Shown here piece by piece: positions 25,624 through 33,850 of a stretch of DNA of 64,000 nt. The stretch spans positions 62,001-126,000 of the forward strand of contig CAYLQY010000001.1 of the NCBI GenBank assembly GCA_964386325.1. Reading direction: 5' to 3'. The DNA is from Anaerorhabdus sp964386325 (GTDB taxonomy: Bacteria > Bacillota_I > Bacilli_A > Erysipelotrichales > Erysipelotrichaceae). The translations under genes were made by a program, and so were the position numbers. The notes beneath the pieces were generated by a model, which saw nothing but the letters and a program-made list of their open reading frames with translations, had not been told where the DNA came from and ran no database searches. Within the stretch, counting starts at the first letter, position 1; every line of letters begins with the position of its first letter.

Positions 25624-26532
25624 TTATTTATTAAAACTATTGATAGCATTTTTAAGAATTTGGTCATTTTCCTCAAGAAGTTGATTTGCTTCATCTTTTG
25701 TTAGATTGGTTAACTCCATGAGAATAGCTATTTTCACACTATGACCACTCTCTTCAAAAAGAGTTTGTGCACGTTGTACTGTGCAACTAGTAGCTTCTTC
25801 AATAAAGTGAATAGCTCGAGCAACAAGTTTTTCATTTGTAGGATTTAGGTCAACCATGAGATTGCCATAAACTTTCCCTAATTTAATCATTGTAGTGGTA
25901 GAAATCATATTGAGTACAAGCTTTTGGGCGGTGCCTGCTTTCATTCTTGTTGATCCAGTAATAACTTCTTGTCCAGTAACGACATCAATTGGGTAATCCG
26001 ATGCTTTTCCAATCTCACTGTTACTAACACAAGCGATGGATCCTGTTACAGCACCTAACTTTTTTGCATAGTCTAGTGCACCCAATACATAAGGCGTTCT
26101 TCCTGATGCCGCAAGCCCAATCAATATGTCTTTGGAATTAAAGTTTTCTGCCTTTAAATCTGATTCAGCAAGATTATAATCATCTTCTGCTCCTTCTTTA
26201 GCTTTATACAAAGCGCTGTATCCTCCAGCGATGATTCCTTTAACTAAGTCATAGGATACACCATATGTTGGTGGACATTCTGCCGCATCAAGAAAACCAA
26301 TTCTTCCTGAAGTGCCGGCACCTATATAAAAAAGTCGTCCACCATTTTTAATGGCTTTTACAATTTCATCAACAAGTTCTGTTATTTTTGAAATTACTTT
26401 ATTGACGCAAGAAGCAACAGTTGCATCTTCATCATTGATAAGATGTAGTACCTCTTCAGTTGAAAGGATGTCAATATTGGTTGTCTTCGCATTTCTTGAT
26501 TCGGTTTCTAGGTTTATTAAATTTAAATGCAT
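25624..26532 (-). CDS. murQ: N-acetylmuramic acid 6-phosphate etherase
   Basis: 302 residues from ATG 26532 behind AAAGGAG; codons upstream to 26559 lack a site. The MurQ signature GAGTSGRIGFLDAAECPPT is at about residue 60, with the SIS sugar-phosphate motif and GAVTGSIACVSNSE. It cleaves the lactyl ether of MurNAc-6-phosphate to give GlcNAc-6-phosphate and lactate, in cell-wall recycling. It is divergent from a MurR/RpiR regulator and a PTS-nanE operon, whose product NanE also forms GlcNAc-6-phosphate. Confidence 0.95.
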   Translation of the reverse strand: MHLNLINLETESRNAKTTNIDILSTEEVLHLINDEDATVASCVNKVISKITELVDEIVKAIKNGGRLFYIGAGTSGRIGFLDAAECPPTYGVSYDLVKGIIAGGYSALYKAKEGAEDDYNLAESDLKAENFNSKDILIGLAASGRTPYVLGALDYAKKLGAVTGSIACVSNSEIGKASDYPIDVVTGQEVITGSTRMKAGTAQKLVLNMISTTTMIKLGKVYGNLMVDLNPTNEKLVARAIHFIEEATSCTVQRAQTLFEESGHSVKIAILMELTNLTKDEANQLLEENDQILKNAINSFNK

Positions 26533-26599
26533 AGTATTATTCTCCTTTTTTACTATCATATCGTCTGAAAATAAAATTGCAATAATTCGAGTTCTACTT

Positions 26600-26612
26600 G
26601 AAACAATGTTTC
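26600..26612. promoter_or_regulatory. Inverted repeat GAAAC-N3-GTTTC between murQ and murR, candidate operator
   Basis: GAAAC AAT GTTTC followed by GT. It overlaps a possible regulator promoter (TTGAAA at 26598-26603, TTTAAT at 26622-26627). The same element recurs before the PTS operon at 27488. Confidence 0.65.
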
Positions 26613-26647
26613 GTAATGTGATTTAATAAAATGCAAGGAGGGATCTT

Positions 26648-27487
26648 ATGAGTATTTTAATAACACTGCGAGAATATCGTAATTTACCTGAAGCAGAAAA
26701 CCAAGTTAGAGATTATTTATTAAAGAATTCAAAAGAAATAATCGATGAGTCAATTTATGAATTAGCTGAAAAAACATATACATCACCAGCTACTATTGTA
26801 AGACTTTGTAAAAAGTTGGGGGTAAAAGGGTTTAGTCAACTAAAGATTCAAATTGCTTCTGAAATCAAAGCGTTTGAAACAATACATTTAGATATTTTAG
26901 ATACGACGTCAATTGCTAAGAATGATAGTGTAAAGCAAATCATTGATAAGATAACTAATATAAGTATTCAATCAATTGAAGAAACTAGAATATTGCTTGA
27001 TGAGAAGAAATTATTGAATTCTGCAAAAGAATTAATGAAAGCATCAGTAATTGATTTTTATGGAGTGGGTGCAAGTAATACGGTTGCGTTTGATGCGGCA
27101 TATAAATTTATGCGTATTGGAAAAAGTGTATCTTGTTTTCAATTATCGGATAGACAAATCGTTCAATCGATTAATTCTGATAAAAACCATGTAGGTGTAT
27201 TATTTTCGTATTCTGGTGAAACAAGAGAAATCATTGAAATTGCTAAAACACTACAAGACAATGCAGTGACAACTATTGCAATAACATGTAGCACAAAAAG
27301 TACACTAACAGATTTATGTGATTTCGCATTGTTTGTAAGTTCGAAGGAAACAGTTTTTAGAAGCGGAGCAATGTCATCGCGAACAGCTCAATTATATATT
27401 GTTGATATCCTCTATTCTATCTGTACTTCTTTGGATTATGACAGATCGGTTAAAAATGTTAATAAGACAAGAATTATTTCTAAATAA
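26648..27487 (+). CDS. MurR/RpiR-family transcriptional regulator
   Basis: 279 residues behind AAGGAGGG. The N-terminal RpiR-type HTH includes SIYELAEKTYTSPATIVRLCKKLGVKGF (broken here across two helices), and the C-terminal SIS domain has DFYGVGASNTVAFD and FSYSGETREI, which bind a sugar phosphate. The likely effector is MurNAc-6-phosphate, GlcNAc-6-phosphate or ManNAc-6-phosphate. It lies between murQ and the PTS-nanE operon, and identical palindromes flank it, so it probably represses both and itself. Confidence 0.9.
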   Translation: MSILITLREYRNLPEAENQVRDYLLKNSKEIIDESIYELAEKTYTSPATIVRLCKKLGVKGFSQLKIQIASEIKAFETIHLDILDTTSIAKNDSVKQIIDKITNISIQSIEETRILLDEKKLLNSAKELMKASVIDFYGVGASNTVAFDAAYKFMRIGKSVSCFQLSDRQIVQSINSDKNHVGVLFSYSGETREIIEIAKTLQDNAVTTIAITCSTKSTLTDLCDFALFVSSKETVFRSGAMSSRTAQLYIVDILYSICTSLDYDRSVKNVNKTRIISK

Positions 27488-27500
27488 GAAACAAAGTTTC
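27488..27500. promoter_or_regulatory. Inverted repeat GAAAC-N3-GTTTC before PTS-nanE operon, candidate operator
   Basis: GAAAC AAA GTTTC followed by GT, one base different from the copy at 26600, placed just after the regulator gene and 72 nt before the EIIB start. Confidence 0.65.
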
Positions 27501-27571
27501 GTTTCTCTCTCAAACTATTGAAAGTTTAATTTATAAAAGTAAACTGGAGTCAAAGGAAAGGAAGGGCTTAC

Positions 27572-28036
27572 ATGATTAGCTTAGCGAGAATTGACGAGCG
27601 ACTTATTCACGGACAAGTTGCTTATTCATGGACAATGGCTTATAAAAGCGATGCTATTATGGTCATTGATGATGAAGTATCCCAAGATCAATTTCAAAAG
27701 GATTTGTTAGCATTTGCATGTCCCAAAGATATGAAGTGCTTAGTAGTAAATGAAACAAGAGCTGTTGAACTTCTTCAAAAACATGCGAGTAAGAAAATAT
27801 TTGTTGTAGTAAAACATCCAGGGGTTTTATTGAATATTGTAAAAAATGGTGTTGAACTAAAGAGTATAAATGTTGGTGGATTGTATTTTAAAGAAGATAG
27901 AAAACAATGTACAAAGACAGTTTATGTTGATGAAGAGATGGTTCGCATCTTTAAAGAATTAAATAGCTTAGGTGTTGAACTTGATACAAGAACAACACCA
28001 TCAGATGAATCACAAGATTTAATTAAACTAATATAA
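27572..28036 (+). CDS. PTS mannose/fructose/sorbose-family EIIB
   Basis: 154 residues. The N-terminal motif RIDERLIHGQV carries the phosphorylated His13. Length and the end pattern TRTTPSDESQDL are normal for this family. It transfers phosphate from an EIIA to the sugar moved by the fused EIIC-EIID encoded 16 nt downstream. No EIIA gene is present in this operon, so phosphate must come from an EIIA encoded elsewhere, perhaps the one at 39256. Confidence 0.92.
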   Translation: MISLARIDERLIHGQVAYSWTMAYKSDAIMVIDDEVSQDQFQKDLLAFACPKDMKCLVVNETRAVELLQKHASKKIFVVVKHPGVLLNIVKNGVELKSINVGGLYFKEDRKQCTKTVYVDEEMVRIFKELNSLGVELDTRTTPSDESQDLIKLI

Positions 28037-28052
28037 TAAAGAGGAGAGAGAA

Positions 28053-29639
28053 ATGAATATAATAACAACATTATTACTAAGTGTATTTATTGCATTAGTA
28101 ATTACAGAAAATTATGGATATGGTTATTGGATGATTTCCAGACCAATCTTTGCAGGACCAGTTATAGGATTTATTATGGGGGATTTACCTACTGGATTAA
28201 TTGTAGGTGGTAGTGTTGAATTAATGTATATGGGTGTTCTTCCAATTGGAGGTTCTGTTCCACCAAATGCTCAAATTGCCGGTATGCTTTCAACTGTATT
28301 TGCGATAACAAATGGTGGTAACCCAGAAATTGGGATTGCTTTAGCATTACCAATTGGATTACTTGCACAATTATTAATTATGTTTGCATGGAACATCAAT
28401 ATTTATTTAATGCACCGTGCTGATAAGTATATTGAAGAAGGTAATATTAAGAAAGTTGAAATGACGCATTTATTAGGATTACCAATCTTCTTCACAGTAT
28501 TCTTTATTCCAACATTCTTAGCGATTTATTTTGGATCAGAATTTGTAAATGGTATTGTAGCTGCAATGCCACCAGTATTAACAGATGGTTTAAAACTTGC
28601 TTCTGGAATTTTACCAGCTGTTGGATTAGCAATGTTATTAAAAATGATGAATTTCAAGAAGTATTGGCCATTCTTCCTAGGTGGATTTATTCTTGCGGTT
28701 TATATGAATCTTAATGTACTAGCAGTATCTTTATTAGCATTCTCAATTGCTTCTGCGTTATTCATTATGAAGAATGATAAGAAATCAGAAAAAGATGATT
28801 TTGATGACTTTGATGATGAACCAGTTGTTGAACAAAAAGGTATTCTTACAAATAAAGAAATTAGAGGAACATTCTTACGTTCATTCTTCTCTATGACATC
28901 AATCAACTATGAACGTTATTGTTCATTAGGATTCTGTTTTGCAATGATTCCAGCAATTAAAAAATTATATGCAACAAATGAAGAACGTGTAGAAGCATTA
29001 AAACGTCATAATGAATTCTTTAACTGTCATCCATTTACTGGAAATGCAGTATTAGGAGTTGCGTTAGCATTAGAAGAACAAAAAGCAATGGGTAAACCAA
29101 TTACAGCAGAAGCAATTTCATCTGCTAAAGCAGCATTAATGGGACCTTTATCAGGAATTGGTGATTCAGTATTCAAAGCAGTATTTATGACTATCTTTGC
29201 AGCTATTGGTGCTGGGATGGCTCTAGAAGGTAATATATTTGGACCTATCATCTTCATTGTTCCAAACGTTTTATTAAACGTCGGTTCTCGTTGGTATTTT
29301 GTAAAATATGGACATAAGTTTGGTACACAACTTGTAAGCAAAATGAGAGAAGCAAATATTATTGATCGTTTTGTTGAAGGTGCAACAATAGTAGGTATGA
29401 TGGTAGTAGGTGCAATGATTGTTGGATTTGTAAAATTCCCAATCAATGTTATTTGGATGTTTGGTGAAAAAGAAATTATTCTTATGGACTTAATTAATTC
29501 TATTATGCCAAGTATTCTACCTTTCTTACTAGTATTAGGTTTCTATGGCATTCTTATGAAAAAGAAAAAAGGTATGTATATTTGTATTCTTCTAAGCTTT
29601 GCTTTGGGAATCATTGGGAAGGCAGTAGGATTATTCTAA
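28053..29639 (+). CDS. PTS mannose-family EIIC-EIID fusion protein
   Basis: 528 residues, about twice a normal subunit. Residues 1-240 or so are a complete EIIC (RPIFAGPVIGFIMGDLPTGL; GGSVPPNAQIAG). An acidic linker with DDFDDFDDE near residue 250 follows. The rest is a complete EIID, beginning with the usual helix before FCFAMIPAIKKLY and containing SAKAALMGPLSGIGDSVF. The reading frame is continuous through the linker. EIIC and EIID normally form a complex from separate genes, so the fusion fixes their ratio. The start follows GAGGAGAG; nanE starts immediately after the stop. Confidence 0.93.
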   Translation: MNIITTLLLSVFIALVITENYGYGYWMISRPIFAGPVIGFIMGDLPTGLIVGGSVELMYMGVLPIGGSVPPNAQIAGMLSTVFAITNGGNPEIGIALALPIGLLAQLLIMFAWNINIYLMHRADKYIEEGNIKKVEMTHLLGLPIFFTVFFIPTFLAIYFGSEFVNGIVAAMPPVLTDGLKLASGILPAVGLAMLLKMMNFKKYWPFFLGGFILAVYMNLNVLAVSLLAFSIASALFIMKNDKKSEKDDFDDFDDEPVVEQKGILTNKEIRGTFLRSFFSMTSINYERYCSLGFCFAMIPAIKKLYATNEERVEALKRHNEFFNCHPFTGNAVLGVALALEEQKAMGKPITAEAISSAKAALMGPLSGIGDSVFKAVFMTIFAAIGAGMALEGNIFGPIIFIVPNVLLNVGSRWYFVKYGHKFGTQLVSKMREANIIDRFVEGATIVGMMVVGAMIVGFVKFPINVIWMFGEKEIILMDLINSIMPSILPFLLVLGFYGILMKKKKGMYICILLSFALGIIGKAVGLF

Positions 29640-30338
29640 ATGAATAAACAAGAAGTACTAAATTGTATAAAAAACAAACTTATTGTTTCATGCCAAGCTC
29701 GTGTAGGATGGGCGATGTATGGTAGTGATATTATGGCAGCCTTTGCAAAAGCTGCTGAAGAGGGTGGTGCATGTGGCATTCGTGCTACAGGTGCTGATAA
29801 TATTAAAGCAATTAGAGAGCGTGTAAATTTACCAATTATCGGTATAAACAAATGTTTCTCAAATGAATTTGATGTATACATTACACCTACTTATGAAAGT
29901 GCAAAAGAAATACTTGATTGTGGCATAGAAATTATCGCGCTAGATGCAACATTTAGAAAAAGACCAAATGGTGAGAAAATAGAAGAAATCGTAAAACAAA
30001 TAAAAGCGAATTATCCTAACGTTCTCATCATGGGAGAAATATCTACAGTAGAAGAAGCAAAGAATATTTTAAACTTAGGCTTTGATTTAATTTCTACTAC
30101 ACTTTCTGGGTATACTGAAGAAAGTAAGGATATAAAGACAGTGAATCTTGAATTGATTCGCCAAATCAAAGAAATCACAAATTTACCAATTATTGCAGAA
30201 GGAAAAATAAAAACAGAATTAGAAGCACGTCAAACACTTGAGGCTGGAGCTTATTCTGTAGTTGTTGGAACTTCAATTACGCGTCCAGAGATAATTACCC
30301 AACGTTATGTTGAAGAAATAAATAAATTTCAACTATAG
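29640..30338 (+). CDS. nanE: N-acetylmannosamine-6-phosphate 2-epimerase
   Basis: 232-residue TIM barrel. NanE motifs visible: IVSCQARVGWAMYG at the N-terminus, the catalytic Lys in GINKCFSNEF, ALDATFRKRP, STTLSGYT and AEGKIKTELEA. It converts ManNAc-6-phosphate to GlcNAc-6-phosphate. It begins right at the stop of the EIIC-EIID gene. With murQ and the RpiR regulator it suggests that the PTS imports ManNAc or a related amino sugar and that both branches meet at GlcNAc-6-phosphate. Confidence 0.93.
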   Translation: MNKQEVLNCIKNKLIVSCQARVGWAMYGSDIMAAFAKAAEEGGACGIRATGADNIKAIRERVNLPIIGINKCFSNEFDVYITPTYESAKEILDCGIEIIALDATFRKRPNGEKIEEIVKQIKANYPNVLIMGEISTVEEAKNILNLGFDLISTTLSGYTEESKDIKTVNLELIRQIKEITNLPIIAEGKIKTELEARQTLEAGAYSVVVGTSITRPEIITQRYVEEINKFQL

Positions 30339-30376
30339 TTTAGGAATGTAGTTATTGTAAAATTAGTTTTAGCTTG

Positions 30377-30414
30377 AGGATGTACTACTTATATAGAGTG
30401 CATCCTTTTTGTTT
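30377..30414 (+). terminator. Terminator after nanE
   Basis: AGGATGTAC and GTGCATCCT pair over 9 bp with one wobble around a 12-nt loop, followed by TTTTGTTT. Confidence 0.75.
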
Positions 30415-30566
30415 GATTCAAAACTCATAAAAAGACAGAGTATTAGTAAAGTGATTCATTGGTGAGTTGTGGTGATATTAACTGATGAACAGTGGATTAT
30501 ATGAAAATATTCATCATCATGACTTATTATTGTAATTTTAAAATATATATTTCTTTTAATAACATA

Positions 30567-30594
30567 TTGTAATCTAGGCTAAGTATGATATACT
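30567..30594 (+). promoter_or_regulatory. Extended -10 promoter upstream of an unrecognised region
   Basis: TTGTAA at 30567-30572, a 16-nt spacer and TGA-TATACT (-10 at 30589-30594). Transcription would start near 30601 and run into the region at 30601-30860. Confidence 0.55.
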
Positions 30595-30600
30595 TTTTTT

Positions 30601-30860
30601 CGTGATTGAATAAGGAGGGTAGTATTGGGTCATTCACATCCTAATTTTTAAATGGAGTAATCCATTTTTGAAGACAGACAATGTCTTTGACAATTGACCG
30701 AAGTTTTGAAACATAAATAGGCTACGGACAGCTGGGTCAAATGCCGAATTAGCGACAAGTGTTCTTGTTGGGAGTTTAAGAAACTCATTTATAAGTTTAA
30801 GTGCTTGTAAAAACAATAAGAGTAGTAAAAGTAATTACTTACTATATAGACTCAAGAAAC
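30601..30860 (+). other. Unrecognised region: decayed coding sequence or structured RNA
   Basis: The gap between nanE and the lipoprotein gene is 618 nt. After the promoter, AAGGAGG precedes a TTG-started 8-codon ORF (MGHSHPNF) at 30625-30651. From 30671 another frame reads KTDNVFDN, stop, PKF, stop, NINRLRTAGSNAELATSV and VGSLRNSFISLSACKNN, ending near 30877. This looks like protein sequence broken by a frameshift and two TGA stops. Short perfect hairpins also follow one another: 30650-30667 (GTAA loop), 30671-30687, 30755-30768, 30772-30786. I recognise neither a protein nor an RNA family. Confidence 0.4.
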
Positions 30861-30956
30861 CTAAGAAGTATAAATAAAACAGAAATGATAATAAATAAAA
30901 CAAATAGGGGAAGTATACAAGTACAATAACTTCATTATTTTTTATAAGGAGAAAAT

Positions 30957-31772
30957 ATGAAAAAAATTATTGTATGTTTATTAACACTTATGGTTTTAGT
31001 GGGCTGCGCTCAAACTGCACCTACAGCTACACCTGCTGAAACTAGTACACCAGTAGTGGAAGCAAAAACAGGAAATTATACAGATGAGATGAAAATCAAC
31101 AAAGCTGTAGATTTAGAAGAATATGGAGCTGATTCAGTTGAACGTGATGGTGATCATCCAGGAACTCCATATTTTAATCAACTAGATTTTTATAACATGG
31201 AGTCATCAGATACACTAACTATTCTTCCTAAATTTAAAACTTACCAACAAACTTCAGAATGGAGTTGTGGTGTTGCATCAGCGTTAATGGTATTAGATTA
31301 TTATGGAATGCTTGGTGAATATAACGAGGAAACATTATCTGAATTCCGTACAAATGGACTAGACTATGCAGCAACATCATTAGAATCAATGATTAAAATC
31401 TTTGAAGGTGTAGGAGGGTTTGAACTAGACAGTACCTATAACTACACAGAAGAAAATATTGATGATATTAGCTTGGAGATGATTCAAGAAAATCTAAAAA
31501 ACAATGTACCTGTAATTGTTGCTTGGAATGATTGGGGTGGACATTGGCAAGTAATCATTGGATATGACACAATGGGAACTGAAACAACACAAGACGATGT
31601 AATTATTGTGGCAGACTCTTATGATACTACAGATCACAATCAAGATGGTTATGGTATATATCCAGCGGAACGATTCTTTTACAACTGGACAATGTATGAT
31701 TTCTTCACTGAAAACTATGGTATCAATGAAAGAGATCGTTTATTCATTACTGCAACACCTGTAAAAAACTAA
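30957..31772 (+). CDS. Lipoprotein with C39-like papain-fold peptidase domain
   Basis: 271 residues behind AAGGAGA. A lipoprotein signal peptide ends with lipobox LVGC (Cys17), followed by a Thr/Pro/Ala-rich linker. The C39_2-type domain begins near residue 70: catalytic Cys104 lies in QTSEWSCGVASA, His196 in WGGHWQVIIGYD, and Asp220 in VADSYD. It should be anchored outside the membrane and cleave peptides, though some relatives are bacteriocin-processing or immunity-like proteins. It is monocistronic with a strong terminator at 31778. Confidence 0.85.
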   Translation: MKKIIVCLLTLMVLVGCAQTAPTATPAETSTPVVEAKTGNYTDEMKINKAVDLEEYGADSVERDGDHPGTPYFNQLDFYNMESSDTLTILPKFKTYQQTSEWSCGVASALMVLDYYGMLGEYNEETLSEFRTNGLDYAATSLESMIKIFEGVGGFELDSTYNYTEENIDDISLEMIQENLKNNVPVIVAWNDWGGHWQVIIGYDTMGTETTQDDVIIVADSYDTTDHNQDGYGIYPAERFFYNWTMYDFFTENYGINERDRLFITATPVKN

Positions 31773-31777
31773 ATTGA

Positions 31778-31811
31778 AATAGCTACTCTATCAAGAGTAG
31801 CTATTTTTTTT
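31778..31811. terminator. Terminator after C39-like lipoprotein gene
   Basis: AATAGCTACTCT, an ATCA loop and AGAGTAGCTATT form a perfect 12-bp stem followed by a T run. It may also serve the convergent MFS gene. Confidence 0.85.
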
Positions 31812-31813
31812 GT

Positions 31814-32977
31814 TTATTTAGAAGATGTTGGTTTGAACTTAGCTATGCATAGAATTGCGCAAAGAATAAATATAAGACAGGCAGTAATAAATGAAAGAGT
31901 ATTACTGATTGCGTAGAGAAGTCCCGCCAGTAATCCACCAAATATCCAACCAAGTGATTTCATACTATTATACAAACCTAATGTATTGATTGTTGATTTC
32001 TCTGAGGTAACTAAATCTTGAATAAGTGGTAAGTATAATGCATTAACACTTGAGAAAATTAAACTGAAGATTATGAATAAATCGATTTTCTTAAATTGTA
32101 TAGAAAGAAAGAGTAAAAAACTACACAAAATAAAAATGGGTGAAAGACTTTTTTTGATTATATTTTTTCGTTGTATCCACAAACATATCAACGAGATTGA
32201 GAACAGAGAAACTAAACCGACTCCGGCTTTAACAATACCGTTTAGCGATGGAGGGAAATTGAAGAAATCCTTCATATAGTAGTTAAAACTTTGTTCGTAC
32301 GTGGTTTGTGCAATCGTTGTAGCAAAAGCTAAAAACATGGAGAATAATAATGTTTTTGTTAGTGTATTACGATCTTTGATAAATAGAAAAGGATTTGATT
32401 TACTGATAAATTCATTGTGGTTTAAAGGTTGTGATTGGTTTTTATCACAAAGAAAATAAAAAAGTAATCCACATGTAATTAAAGTTATTATTTGTGATAA
32501 AAATGCATATTGAATGCCAAGGTCGCCAATGAAACCACCAAATAAGTATCCAAAGGAAGTACAAACAAGCGTGATTGTGGCAAAGAAAGTGATATTACGA
32601 CCTCTATTTTCAATAGAAGAAATACGAACAAGATAATTAAGTGAAGAAACATTAATAGCTGCGATGAAAATTCCACCAAGAAGACGTGCCACAATAATAC
32701 TCATTTCGCTTGTTGAAATAAGAAAAAAGTATTGTGAACAGGCATATCCTAGACATCCTAACATAAAGATTAAACAGTCATTTTTGTAACTAGATAAAAC
32801 GCCCCAAAGTTGACTAAAGAGAAAACTAGTTAATGCCATTGCAGCGAAAGCTATTCCAAAAATGGAAGAATTCAAATGCAAATTAATGATAAGTGAGGGA
32901 GTTACTGGGTGTGCAAAGTTGAATGCCAAGTTCTGCAAAGCAAGTAAAACAAAAAAAATAGCTTCTTTTCTATTCAT
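31814..32977 (-). CDS. Major facilitator superfamily transporter
   Basis: 387 residues with twelve predicted membrane helices. The MFS loop 2-3 motif is a weak form (QLWGVLSSYKND), and ARLLGGIFIAAINV matches helix 4. It resembles sugar or drug efflux carriers without a specific signature. It is divergent from the GntR gene of the unusual PTS operon. The two promoters overlap at their -35 boxes, so the same regulator could control it. Confidence 0.85.
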   Translation of the reverse strand: MNRKEAIFFVLLALQNLAFNFAHPVTPSLIINLHLNSSIFGIAFAAMALTSFLFSQLWGVLSSYKNDCLIFMLGCLGYACSQYFFLISTSEMSIIVARLLGGIFIAAINVSSLNYLVRISSIENRGRNITFFATITLVCTSFGYLFGGFIGDLGIQYAFLSQIITLITCGLLFYFLCDKNQSQPLNHNEFISKSNPFLFIKDRNTLTKTLLFSMFLAFATTIAQTTYEQSFNYYMKDFFNFPPSLNGIVKAGVGLVSLFSISLICLWIQRKNIIKKSLSPIFILCSFLLFLSIQFKKIDLFIIFSLIFSSVNALYLPLIQDLVTSEKSTINTLGLYNSMKSLGWIFGGLLAGLLYAISNTLSFITACLIFILCAILCIAKFKPTSSK

Positions 32978-33014
32978 ATTAACCGCCTTTATTATTCAAA
33001 TATAAATAAAAGTT

Positions 33015-33064
33015 ATTATATCTAAAAAGTCTATATTGACAAACTTATTATAACAAGTTAATAT
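33015..33064. promoter_or_regulatory. Overlapping divergent promoters of MFS and GntR genes with candidate operator
   Basis: Forward: TTGACA (33036-33041), 17 nt, TAATAT (33059-33064). Reverse: TTGTCA (33042-33037), 16 nt, TATAAT (33020-33015). The two -35 boxes share almost the same bases. AACTT (33042-33046) and AAGTT (33055-33059) form an inverted repeat filling the forward spacer, a likely GntR operator. Confidence 0.6.
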
Positions 33065-33085
33065 TGAATTGCAAGAGGTGATCTT

Positions 33086-33850
33086 ATGAATAATTTCAAG
33101 GCAGATAAGAATTCAAGTGTTCCAATTCATCATCAATTATACTTGTATATCAAGGACTTAATTGAATCAGGAGAATTTTCAGAAGGGGAAAGTTTACCTT
33201 CAGAAAACGAAATGATTAAACTGTATGAGATATCTAGAATCACAATTAGAAGAGCTATTTCTGACTTAGAACATGATGGACTAGTACTAAGAAGAAGAGG
33301 TTCTGGAACAGTCGTTCAACACATTAAAAAACAAAGAACATTATCACAATTCAGTAGTTTTAGTGGTGATGCAAAGGTTAAAGGTGATAAACCAGGCTCT
33401 ATCATTTTGAAGATTGAAAAGATGGAAGCTGGAGTAAAAGTTGGTGAAAAACTTAATATTGCTAGTAAATCACAAATTTACTTTATCAAACGATTGCGTT
33501 TACTAAATGGAAAATTAATTGCGTTACATGAAACATATGTACGTAGTGATTTAGGATTTTCAGTAAAGAATTCTGATTTTGATACAAACACAAGTTTATA
33601 TGAATTTCTTGAAGAACACGGCATTAAACTTGGTAGTGCAGATGAAACTATCGAAGCAAAGATGTCTTCTAGTGAAGTAAAAAGAGATTTATTCTTAGAA
33701 GATAATCAACCAGTTATTTATAAAGAACGTGTAACATTTGATCAAAATGGTAAACCAATTGAATTTAGTGAGAATACGTATATTGCGGATTCTTATAAAT
33801 ACTATGTACACATTGTAAATGTACGAGGTGATTCAAATGAAGCGTTATGA
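33086..33850 (+). CDS. GntR-family regulator (HutC/UTRA type)
   Basis: 254 residues behind AAGAGGTG. The N-terminal winged HTH has SLPSENEMIKLYEISRITIR and the second half of the motif LRRRGSGTVV. The C-terminal UTRA domain, about residues 85-250, has IYFIKRLRLLNGKLIALHET and VIYKERVTFDQNGKPIEFSE, which binds small ligands such as sugar phosphates. It overlaps the following amidohydrolase gene by 14 nt and heads the nine-gene PTS operon it probably represses. Confidence 0.92.
   Translation: MNNFKADKNSSVPIHHQLYLYIKDLIESGEFSEGESLPSENEMIKLYEISRITIRRAISDLEHDGLVLRRRGSGTVVQHIKKQRTLSQFSSFSGDAKVKGDKPGSIILKIEKMEAGVKVGEKLNIASKSQIYFIKRLRLLNGKLIALHETYVRSDLGFSVKNSDFDTNTSLYEFLEEHGIKLGSADETIEAKMSSSEVKRDLFLEDNQPVIYKERVTFDQNGKPIEFSENTYIADSYKYYVHIVNVRGDSNEAL

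Noticed and set aside
30634..30816. Reverse-strand 60-codon ORF
   Set aside because: It has no ribosome site, and the protein-like signal is in forward frames of the same stretch; it is probably a shadow.
30671..30877. Reading the two TGA codons as Trp or Sec in the forward frame
   Set aside because: Other genes in the window use TGG for Trp and end with TGA (for example at 33848), and no SECIS-like hairpin directly follows the TGA codons. Decay is simpler.
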